Shown here: positions 16,000 through 22,306 of the stretch, one piece after another
Layout: each line of letters starts with the position of its first letter
Numbering within the stretch: the stretch's first letter is position 1
Assembly: GCA_002419365.1 (NCBI GenBank)
Contig: DIGA01000042.1
Span: 15,802-38,110, forward strand
Direction: 5' to 3'
DNA: 22,309 nt
DNA from: Mageeibacillus sp. UBA5734
GTDB lineage: Bacteria; Bacillota; Clostridia; Saccharofermentanales; UBA5734
Notes under the pieces: model-generated
What the model was told of the DNA's origin: nothing
Seen by the model: the letters and a program-made list of their open reading frames with translations, nothing else
The model's database searches: none
Made by a program: the position numbers and the translations under genes

Positions 16000-17392
16000 C
16001 TCTCCTGTACCGTCCTTTCCGGATATAATCGTCCACTGAAAATTTCCTGCGGCAGCCATCATAGGTCATGGTCCGGATCGTGCCAAAAACCGGCCGCTCG
16101 CCCCAGGGCCGGTCATGGACCCCGCCGATCGACCAGGCAATGCCGACATAGCCATTGGGATCGCGGCCGTCTATCGCCAGACCATCGTTGAGGGCGATCG
16201 CAATCTGCTGGGCCTGTTCTGGAGTCGCACACCATTCGAGCAGTTTCTTGGCCCAGTACATGCGCAGATAGCCCGGCATCTGGCCGGTGTCGCGCAGCTC
16301 GAGCTGGGCCGTGTTCCAGAGCGGGTCGTGGGTCTGGCCATTTTCCAGCTGTTCATCGCTGTAGCGGTAGGCCCGCGGGTCAGCGCGATGGCGCTCGAGC
16401 GTCTGGCGGGCCCAGGCAGGAAAGCCATTCCAGTTGTCATAGTCAGGATTGTAAAAGCAGAAATTGTCCGACAATTCGCGCCGCACGATGAGTTCCTCGA
16501 GAAACGAGGCTGCCGGTGTGGCCAAGTCTGGTTCGCCCTGGGCAGCCGCCTGGACGGCCAGGGCCACCCGCTGGGCCGAAATCTGGCCGAAATGCAGGTA
16601 GGGCGACAGGCGCGAAGAAACCGGCAGATTCGGATCATTGCGCCGGTCGAACTCTTTCAGGGATTCTGTGGTGAATTGAGACAGGCGCTGCCTGGCTGCA
16701 GCAGGGCCAGGTGGTGGCAAGGTCTGGCGGCGACCGTCGGATGCAGACTGCAGGGCGAGATCCGCCAAGGCTTGCTGGATGACTGCACGAGCGCCTGGTC
16801 CGGAAACGTCCTGCAGCAATTCTCCTGCCAGATCGACCGGGTGGCGGACCAAGGCCGGGAGATCGGTCAGCCAGGCTGGCAATTGGCGCTGGATTTTCGG
16901 CCGGATTGTGCGGGCGGCAAATTCGAGTTTGTCCGAGGCCAGCCAGCAGGGGATGATGTTGTGAGCATCTGTTTCCCATACCGCCAAGCCAGCCTGCTCT
17001 GCAGCAGCGGCCAGATCCTTGCGCCACTGGCGTGGCAAGCGCAGCGGTGAAAAATCAGTCACAACCAGACCGGCCTGGATCTGCCCGGCGACAGCCAGGA
17101 CCGCTCGGTCCGGGTTGCCCTGGCGAACGATGAACGGAATGTTAAAATCCTGCAACTCGCGCGCCGTTTCCAGAAGGCCCTCGAGCATGAAACTGAAGTG
17201 CTCCGGCCGGGCGCCAAGAAAGGCCTCCTGCAGGCAAAAAACGACCAGCAGCGGCTGACCGGACTGGACGGCTGCCTGCTGGGCGGAGAGCAAGGCCCAG
17301 TTATCAGACGCACGCTGGTCTCGGTTCATCCAATACAGGACCGGGCCCGGACGCACCAGCCGATGATTGAGGGGGCGACTTCTGTCGAACAT
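15992..17392 (-). CDS. phrB: Class II CPD photolyase
   Basis: A 466-residue FAD flavoprotein that uses blue/near-UV light to split cyclobutane pyrimidine dimers in DNA. The opening GPVLYWMNRDQRASDNWALL is the class II signature. The FAD/DNA-binding C-terminal half contains YLHFGQISAQRVAL, RRELSDNFCFYNPDYDN and the closing IGGVHDRPWGERPVFGTIR, which is typical of class II. The ATG at 17392 has CAGGAG eight bases upstream; an ATG at 17428 has no ribosome site. It is the first gene of the operon that continues into DUF523, crtI and crtB. A TATGAT/TACAAT -10-like sequence lies about 55-65 bases upstream of the chosen start. Confidence 0.92.
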   Translation of the reverse strand: MFDRSRPLNHRLVRPGPVLYWMNRDQRASDNWALLSAQQAAVQSGQPLLVVFCLQEAFLGARPEHFSFMLEGLLETARELQDFNIPFIVRQGNPDRAVLAVAGQIQAGLVVTDFSPLRLPRQWRKDLAAAAEQAGLAVWETDAHNIIPCWLASDKLEFAARTIRPKIQRQLPAWLTDLPALVRHPVDLAGELLQDVSGPGARAVIQQALADLALQSASDGRRQTLPPPGPAAARQRLSQFTTESLKEFDRRNDPNLPVSSRLSPYLHFGQISAQRVALAVQAAAQGEPDLATPAASFLEELIVRRELSDNFCFYNPDYDNWNGFPAWARQTLERHRADPRAYRYSDEQLENGQTHDPLWNTAQLELRDTGQMPGYLRMYWAKKLLEWCATPEQAQQIAIALNDGLAIDGRDPNGYVGIAWSIGGVHDRPWGERPVFGTIRTMTYDGCRRKFSVDDYIRKGRYRRDG

Positions 17393-17446
17393 GGTGCCAC
17401 TCCTGACCTGTTGGCAAATTGGAATCATTCTTAAGGGGTCAGGAGA

Positions 17447-17457
17447 ATTGTATCATA
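17447..17457 (-). promoter_or_regulatory. Possible -10 region for the photolyase operon
   Basis: On the minus strand TATGATACAAT offers two overlapping -10-like hexamers, TATGAT and TACAAT. The best -35 candidate I see (TTAGAT, about 14-19 bases upstream) is poor, so activation by a regulator or an alternative sigma factor is plausible. It lies right beside the composition break. Confidence 0.35.
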
Positions 17458-17562
17458 GGTGGGCAAATGCGATCTAATGTTTTCTGGCCGGGTAGGATCT
17501 GTCTGTAGCACGTCTCGAACTTACGAACCGACAAACTGAGTCTCTTTGAGATCTTCATCAAG

Positions 17563-18429
17563 ATGTTTCTTGATGAGGTGTCCGTTCTGACGAAACAAGG
17601 ACTAAAAGCTGCATATATGCCCGTAGAAGCTAACGAACGGTTCTACAAAGGTAAATTGCTAGCTTCGCAGAACATTAAGCATAACCTGATGAACTATGAG
17701 CGATTCTTTGTTCGTTACGACGATTTTAGCTTCAACCGACCTGAGAACCGACTGATTAAGTCCACCCTGCTCTTTCTGTTGAAACAGACAGCGGATAGTC
17801 GCAACCGTCATAATGCTGCCCGGTTGCTCACTTTTTTTGAAGGTGTGGATTTCTCAGAAAGCTACGAATCTGACTTTTCGAAGTGCATCAGCGACCGTAG
17901 TATGAGTCACTACGACAAAGCGCTTTCGTGGTGTCGTGTTTTCCTCAAAGGAAACAGTTTTACTGCCTTTGCCGGAAGTGAGGTTGCTCTGGCGCTTCTG
18001 TTCCCGATGGAGAAAATTTTCGAGAGCTTTGTTGCAGCTAAGTTTCGCAAGCACCTTGGGAGTGGTGTCAGTCTTAGGACACAAGACAACAGATATAGTC
18101 TGTTTGATAGCCCAACCCGTGCATTTGCCCTCAGACCCGACCTTGTTTTAGAATCTGGAGAGCGCACAGTCATTTTGGACACAAAGTGGAAACTGCTATC
18201 TGACAATGTAAGAAACAACGGGATTTCACAGTCTGATATGTATCAAATGTATGCTTATAGCAAGAAATATGACGCCGACGGTATCGTACTACTCTATCCT
18301 CAATCTGACAGCGTTAGCAAAGGTGAAATTAGGTATGCATCAGATGACAATGTTAAAGTTGATGTTTCTTTCATTGACCTGAGAAATGTGGACAGCAGCA
18401 TTGCCAATTTGATATCAATTGTGTGCTGA
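17563..18429 (+). CDS. mcrC: McrC-like nuclease subunit, 5'-truncated remnant
   Basis: A 288-residue McrC-family protein. McrC is the PD-(D/E)xK nuclease partner of the McrB GTPase, which together cut modified DNA. The conserved core is present: GLKAAYMPVEANERFYKGKL, RPENRLIKSTLL, and the catalytic segment RPDLVL (D193) followed by ILDTKWK (D206, K208). The family usually has about 100 more residues at the N terminus. Family-like codons continue in frame upstream of the ATG (reading LSLFEIFIK) to a TAG at 17506, which shows that the true 5' part has been cut away and that the ATG at 17563 is internal. No McrB GTPase lies in the window. It may be a pseudogene or a reduced stand-alone nuclease. 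Base composition is far more AT-rich than the genes to its left. Confidence 0.75.
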   Translation: MFLDEVSVLTKQGLKAAYMPVEANERFYKGKLLASQNIKHNLMNYERFFVRYDDFSFNRPENRLIKSTLLFLLKQTADSRNRHNAARLLTFFEGVDFSESYESDFSKCISDRSMSHYDKALSWCRVFLKGNSFTAFAGSEVALALLFPMEKIFESFVAAKFRKHLGSGVSLRTQDNRYSLFDSPTRAFALRPDLVLESGERTVILDTKWKLLSDNVRNNGISQSDMYQMYAYSKKYDADGIVLLYPQSDSVSKGEIRYASDDNVKVDVSFIDLRNVDSSIANLISIVC

Positions 18430-18457
18430 AATGCATCAAATATAAAGGATAATACAG

Positions 18458-19597
18458 ATGAGACTAAATGATCATTCAATAACAAATCTAATTTCATACT
18501 TTATAAGCAAGGGCAAAGAAGGCGAATGGTGGGACTTTAAACAGGAGTGGCATATCAATATGCATGATCTCATTAAGGATATCATTTGCTTCGCAAACAC
18601 AGTACATGATGAGGATTGTTATCTAATTTTTGGCGTTTCCGATGACCTTAAACTTACCGGGATGCAACAATCGCGCAAGAAGCAGGCCGATGTAATTGAT
18701 GCCATATCAAATCTTCACTTTGCGGGTGACAACATCCCCAAAATTGATATTGAAACAGTTAACTTCGAAGGCACCGAGCTTGATGTCCTTAAAATATTCG
18801 ATACTGACAGAACACCAATTTATTTAAAAAAGCCATACGGGAGTATGAGACAAGGGTGTATTTATTCCAGAAACGGAGACAAAAACACACCTGACAATGG
18901 GAATGCGGAAATTGTCGAGATTGAGAATCTTTGGAGAAAGAGACTTGGATTAACGAAGCCCCCGCTTGAGTATATAATCGATAGACTTCAGAACAAACTG
19001 GAATGGAATCAGCAAGGTGATTTTTATTACAATATATACAAACCAGAATATTCTATTAAGAAATTTGATGAGCATGAAGATGTTGGTAGACGTGGGGATG
19101 AATTTTATTCCTATTCCCAAACGAACGAATCCACTTCGTATTCAATGTTGGACATAATGGCTCATAATACCGTGCTCGATAGCTATCAAATTACAAATTT
19201 AGATAGTGGCCGACTCAGTATCCCTGTACCGGAATGGGGATTTTTACACTTTGGTGAATACCATCAGGATACCAGGTCTTATAAATACTATATTGAAGGC
19301 AGCGACCGTTACCGTGTCCTTGATTTTTTGTATAACCCAGAGAATTCAGACGAGCGCTGTGCATTTGATGATCTTATAAACGTTGTCTTAATTTATCATT
19401 CTGAAGAAGAAAGAAAAGCTTTTGAAGGATATGTATTAGCAAATCCAGAGAAATTGGATTCGCTTGTTAATGCTTCAAAAGAATATGAATACATTGCTAC
19501 AGAAAGTGAACTAAAAACTAGCGAATACAAGAAACGATTGAGAACAGGAATAGCACTGAACACGCTTCTCAAAGGATGGCGTGCGATGTACTTATAA
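18458..19597 (+). CDS. Schlafen/AlbA_2-type putative DNA-binding protein
   Basis: A 379-residue protein. The N-terminal 130 residues fit the Schlafen AlbA_2 domain: GEWWDFKQEW with E23 and K28, then DIICFANTVHDEDCYLIFGVSDD, then a segment ending in a SMRQGCIYSRNGDKNTP motif typical of the domain's closing strand. The remaining 240 residues (aromatic-rich, many Tyr and Asp) match nothing I recognise and may be an effector or sensing domain. An AAAGGA ribosome site lies eight bases before the ATG, 28 bases after the McrC-like gene, so the two were probably one operon. AlbA_2 proteins occur in several anti-phage loci. Function here is unknown. Confidence 0.75.
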   Translation: MRLNDHSITNLISYFISKGKEGEWWDFKQEWHINMHDLIKDIICFANTVHDEDCYLIFGVSDDLKLTGMQQSRKKQADVIDAISNLHFAGDNIPKIDIETVNFEGTELDVLKIFDTDRTPIYLKKPYGSMRQGCIYSRNGDKNTPDNGNAEIVEIENLWRKRLGLTKPPLEYIIDRLQNKLEWNQQGDFYYNIYKPEYSIKKFDEHEDVGRRGDEFYSYSQTNESTSYSMLDIMAHNTVLDSYQITNLDSGRLSIPVPEWGFLHFGEYHQDTRSYKYYIEGSDRYRVLDFLYNPENSDERCAFDDLINVVLIYHSEEERKAFEGYVLANPEKLDSLVNASKEYEYIATESELKTSEYKKRLRTGIALNTLLKGWRAMYL

Positions 19598-19740
19598 CCT
19601 TTTGATTTTTCCATACTTTTTAATTATTCCTCGATTGGCGATAATGCAGGGTAAGCAATCTCGAAATCTGTGTAGGATGACATAAATCAAATAGACGAAA
19701 AAGAGCTCTCGAAGCTTGCATCAAAAAATGCGAAAGCTCG

Positions 19741-19799
19741 AAAGCCCTTATTTCAAGCCTTTTTCAGCACAATTGTGCCGGAGAGGGCTTTTTCTTTTT
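19741..19799 (+). terminator. Probable intrinsic terminator after defence genes
   Basis: AAAGCCCT (19741-19748) pairs with AGGGCTTT (19784-19791), and the RNA continues into a U-rich run to 19799. The loop holds a second small stem (GCAC 19767-19770 with GTGC 19775-19778). A preceding imperfect hairpin uses part of the same AAAGCCC arm, so the two structures compete, as in attenuators. The distance from the AlbA gene stop is about 143 bases. Confidence 0.6.
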
Positions 19800-19816
19800 G
19801 TATCAATATCAGTAGG

Positions 19817-19897
19817 AACATAGACCCCTGTTGCAGTTCAGGCGGAATGATCGTACAAAGTGCAGAATTCATCAAACGTCATAAGGGTCAGTTATAA
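19817..19897 (+). pseudogene. hsdM: Fragment of a type I methyltransferase (HsdM)
   Basis: In one frame this reads NIDPCCSSGGMIVQSAEFIK and then RHKGQL and stop. This strongly resembles the SAM-binding segment of HsdM, where DPCCGSGGMFVQS followed by a Phe-rich helix is characteristic. The glycine of the GSGG motif has become Ser, and nothing before or after the fragment continues the family. It is a decayed scrap of about 26 codons left by deletion, directly abutting the tetR promoter. Confidence 0.6.
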
Positions 19898-19913
19898 AAT
19901 CGTCATTAAATTA

Positions 19914-19942
19914 TTGACAGACAAATAAAAAAGTTATACACT
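19914..19942 (+). promoter_or_regulatory. Sigma-A promoter of tetR gene
   Basis: A perfect TTGACA (19914-19919), a 17-base AT-rich spacer and TACACT (19937-19942). The start would fall near 19949-19950, about 35 bases before the tetR ATG and at the edge of the probable operator. Confidence 0.75.
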
Positions 19943-19950
19943 TTAAATAG

Positions 19951-19968
19951 TTCGAACGACCGACCGAA
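19951..19968. promoter_or_regulatory. Probable TetR operator
   Basis: TTCGAACGACCGACCGAA has dyad symmetry (TTCG..CG..CG..CGAA) and lies just downstream of the -10 hexamer, where a bound repressor would block initiation. It also contains the tandem ACGACCGACCG. Position and symmetry suggest autorepression by the TetR protein encoded 17 bases further on. Confidence 0.5.
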
Positions 19969-19984
19969 ACTTAGAGGTGGTGAT

Positions 19985-20563
19985 ATGTTGCTTACAGAAG
20001 CAGATCAGCAAAGTCAACCGGAAAAAATACTAATAGCTGCTTTTGAGGTTATATCCTCCAAAGGTTATGCGAATGTTTCAACAAGAGATATTGCAGACAA
20101 AGCAGGTGTTGTGTTAAGTCAGCTGAATTATTATTTCAAAAACAAAGAGGGACTGTTCAAAGAAGTTGTGCGAATGATGGTTGATAAATATCTGCACGAG
20201 ATTGAAGAAACCCTAAAGAAAGAGGAATCACCAAAGGAAAAGGCAAGATCATTAATAAAATACTTTACAGAAATGTTAAAGTACAATCCGGAGCTCTTTA
20301 GGCTACTCTATGACTTTACAGGTCTGGCTCTGTGGTCCCCGATTTTTAGCAACTTGCTAAGTGACTTATTCAAAGAATTATCAGATATGATAGAAAAGTA
20401 TATTGTTAACAACTTTCAGATGAAAGAATTAAAAGGATACTCTACAAAATCCTTATCACGCTTAATTCTAGGATCGATGTTCGGTACGGGTATTCAGGTA
20501 TTACTTGATTATGATGAAGATTTGCCAGAAGCATTAAACGCTATACAAATACTATTTGAATAA
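19985..20563 (+). CDS. TetR/AcrR-family transcriptional regulator
   Basis: A 192-residue regulator. The N-terminal DNA-binding domain is standard: ILIAAFEVISSKGYANVSTR, then the recognition helix-turn-helix DIADKAGVVLSQLNYYFKNK. The C-terminal ligand domain (about residues 65-192) is not informative as to ligand. AGAGG lies seven bases before the ATG. The gene has its own promoter and a symmetric probable operator, so autorepression is likely. It is followed 32 bases later by the phasin-like gene and then degV and an aarF-like gene, a grouping that points to lipid or membrane-stress control. Confidence 0.9.
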   Translation: MLLTEADQQSQPEKILIAAFEVISSKGYANVSTRDIADKAGVVLSQLNYYFKNKEGLFKEVVRMMVDKYLHEIEETLKKEESPKEKARSLIKYFTEMLKYNPELFRLLYDFTGLALWSPIFSNLLSDLFKELSDMIEKYIVNNFQMKELKGYSTKSLSRLILGSMFGTGIQVLLDYDEDLPEALNAIQILFE

Positions 20564-20595
20564 ATAAATATTTTATGAAAGTGAGGAAAATGTAA

Positions 20596-20946
20596 ATGTC
20601 AGGAATAATCGAAAAATCTATTAATTTGGGGCTTGGGGTATTTTCGTACTCAAGGGAGAAAATTGAAGAAGCTGTTAATGAACTTGTGAACAAAGGTGAA
20701 GTATCTCGTAAGGACGCTAAAGATTTAGTGAATGACCTTGTCAAAAAAGGAGAAGAGCAACGCGATGATTTCAAGAAAATGATTAGGGATGAAATCCTAG
20801 AGTCATTAGACTATAAAGATATCGCTCGCAAAGAAGATCTAATGAAAAAAGATGATGTGAGAAAAATTATTAGGGAAGAGCTAATTGATATCTTGAAAGA
20901 GAAGGAAATAGCTACCAAGACAGATATAAGCGAGTTGAAAAAGTAA
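20596..20946 (+). CDS. Phasin-like coiled-coil protein (COG3937 type)
   Basis: A small, highly charged 116-residue protein. The pattern INLGLGVFSYSREKIEEAVNELVNKGEVSRKDAKDLVNDLVKKGEE is typical of the family annotated as polyhydroxyalkanoate synthesis regulator phasin in Bacillota. The rest is rich in Lys/Glu/Asp with heptad-like spacing, consistent with a coiled coil, and the C terminus is a Lys-rich helix. No PHA synthase is nearby, and many bacteria with this gene lack PHA, so the name may not reflect its role. In Clostridia such genes often neighbour an AarF/UbiB-like kinase, as here. Confidence 0.75.
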   Translation: MSGIIEKSINLGLGVFSYSREKIEEAVNELVNKGEVSRKDAKDLVNDLVKKGEEQRDDFKKMIRDEILESLDYKDIARKEDLMKKDDVRKIIREELIDILKEKEIATKTDISELKK

Positions 20947-20958
20947 TTAACTAAGAAT

Positions 20959-21016
20959 ACCAGTTAAAAGGCAGAGTGATGGCAGATTATTTAATGTCAT
21001 TGCTGCTCCAACTGGT
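20959..21016 (+). other. Long structured hairpin between phasin and degV genes
   Basis: ACCAGTT (20959-20965) pairs perfectly with AACTGGT (21010-21016). Inside it GCAG (20971-20974) pairs with CTGC (21003-21006), and AGTGATG (20975-20981) pairs, with G-U pairs, with TGTCATT (20995-21001). The tail is CATTCTATTTTATG, only weakly U-rich. It may be a leaky terminator, an RNA-processing site, or a structured leader ahead of degV. Confidence 0.5.
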
Positions 21017-21042
21017 CATTCTATTTTATGAAAGGTGATTGA

Positions 21043-21909
21043 ATGGGAACAACTATTATAACAGACTCAAATTGCGATTTACCTGTTGAGTATATTTCGC
21101 AAAACAATATCCACATAATTCCTTTTACTTATCAATTAAATGGAATCACCTACACAGATGATTTTGGAAATTCTCTGAGTCATAAAGATTTTTATAATGC
21201 ACTTCGAAATGGAAGCATGCCAACGACTGCGCAAATTACGCCATATATTTTTGAGAAAGAGTTTGAAAAATTCATATCAAAAGGGGAATCAGTTATCTAT
21301 ATAGGTTTCTCATCAGCTTTAAGTGAAACGTTTAATTGTTCTGTTCTAGCTAGAAACGAAATAGTGGAGGCGCACCCAGAAGCAGATTTAACAGTTATTG
21401 ATTCGAAAAGTGCTTCTATTGGTCAGGGCTTATTGGTGTATTATGCGTGCGAGATGTTAAGGCAAGGAAAATCTAAACAAGAAATAGTAGATTGGATCGA
21501 GTCTAACAAACTTAAGGTAAATCACTGGTTTACTATAGATAGTTTGGAACATTTAAAGAGAGGGGGGCGAATATCAGCCACCAGTGCAGCTATTGGGGAT
21601 TTGCTTGTTGTAAAACCAGTTTTGATTGTCTCTAATGATGGAAGTCTTAGCGCTGTAAAAAGAATTAGAGGAAGAAAAAAATCGATCAAGACTTTATTTG
21701 AAGAATTTAAAGCTCGTGCTATAAAACCAGAAGAACAGATGATATACATCGCTCATGGTGATTGTTTAGAAGATGCAGAGTATCTAAAATCTCTGATTTT
21801 AAGTGAGATAACGCCCAAAGACATAGTAATAAATATCTTGGGGCCAATTATTGGGACTCATACAGGACCAGGCATGGTAGGTGTATTTTTCTTAGGGAAA
21901 GAAAGATAG
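21043..21909 (+). CDS. degV: DegV-family fatty-acid-binding protein
   Basis: A 288-residue DegV protein. Members bind a fatty acid and act as FakB, handing the bound acid to the FakA kinase for incorporation into phospholipids. The opening TTIITDSNCDLP, the PTTAQITP segment, FSSALSETFN, VIDSKSASIGQGLLVYYA, LKRGGRISA and the closing GTHTGPGMVGVFF are all family hallmarks; the Thr/Ser and His residues of these motifs line the acyl carboxylate site. AAAGG lies about seven bases before the ATG. Which fatty acid it prefers cannot be told. A strong terminator lies just beyond it. FakA is not in the window. Confidence 0.93.
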   Translation: MGTTIITDSNCDLPVEYISQNNIHIIPFTYQLNGITYTDDFGNSLSHKDFYNALRNGSMPTTAQITPYIFEKEFEKFISKGESVIYIGFSSALSETFNCSVLARNEIVEAHPEADLTVIDSKSASIGQGLLVYYACEMLRQGKSKQEIVDWIESNKLKVNHWFTIDSLEHLKRGGRISATSAAIGDLLVVKPVLIVSNDGSLSAVKRIRGRKKSIKTLFEEFKARAIKPEEQMIYIAHGDCLEDAEYLKSLILSEITPKDIVINILGPIIGTHTGPGMVGVFFLGKER

Positions 21910-21962
21910 TTATATTGTTTACTTACACTAGGATAAAAAAGATATTAGTGTATTAACACTTA

Positions 21963-22012
21963 AGCAGATGTAGATGACGGGTTATCTTTTCAATCTATAT
22001 CTGCTATTTTTT
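21963..22012 (+). terminator. Intrinsic terminator after degV
   Basis: AGCAGATGTAGAT (21963-21975) pairs with ATCTATATCTGCT (21993-22005): 13 pairs, one of them G-U, with a 17-base loop. It is followed by A and six T residues. It ends only 36 bases before the GTG start of the aarF-like gene, so that gene either depends on read-through or has this element in its leader. Confidence 0.8.
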
Positions 22013-22048
22013 AACAAAAAATGAAGTTAGACTGAGTGGTGATAAATA

Positions 22049-22306
22049 GTGGCATTCGATAGACACAAAAAAATTAAGAGATCTAGACAAATTGTCAAGG
22101 TTTTTGCAAATCATGGCTTTGGTACCTTAATGGATAGGTTAGGAATCCTTAAATTTCTTAATATAGATAAGCAATCCAGAGAATATTCAGATGGCGAAAT
22201 CTCAAAATTATCGATTGGGGCGAGATTGAGATTATCTTTCGAAGAATTGGGACCAACGTTTATAAAATTAGGTCAAATCATGAGTACTAGTACAGCGTTC
22301 TTTTAA
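22049..22306 (+). CDS. AarF/ABC1/UbiB kinase-like protein, truncated N-terminal part
   Basis: An 85-residue frame starting at GTG, with a GGTGAT-type ribosome site about six bases upstream. The sequence matches the start of the ABC1/AarF/UbiB atypical kinases: HKKIKRSRQIVKVFANHGFG, LGILKF, and RLRLSFEELGPTFIKLGQIM, which contains the conserved KxGQ motif. Full members have about 500-560 residues and continue with a Ser-Thr-Arg segment and an ATP-binding region. Here the frame reads STSTAFF and then TAA, three bases before the window edge. This is either a frameshifted or disrupted gene or a sequence error near a contig end. Family members regulate quinone or isoprenoid lipid metabolism. Confidence 0.75.
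   Translation: MAFDRHKKIKRSRQIVKVFANHGFGTLMDRLGILKFLNIDKQSREYSDGEISKLSIGARLRLSFEELGPTFIKLGQIMSTSTAFF

Larger units (their letters stand above)
19598..19984. other. Intergenic region with terminator, hsdM scrap and tetR promoter
   Basis: This 387-base stretch has no intact gene. From left to right it holds an AT-rich tail after the AlbA gene, an imperfect inverted repeat (19703-19721 with 19728-19747), a terminator-like hairpin (19741-19799), a short decayed coding scrap resembling HsdM (19817-19897), and the promoter and probable operator of the tetR gene (19914-19968). Confidence 0.6.
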
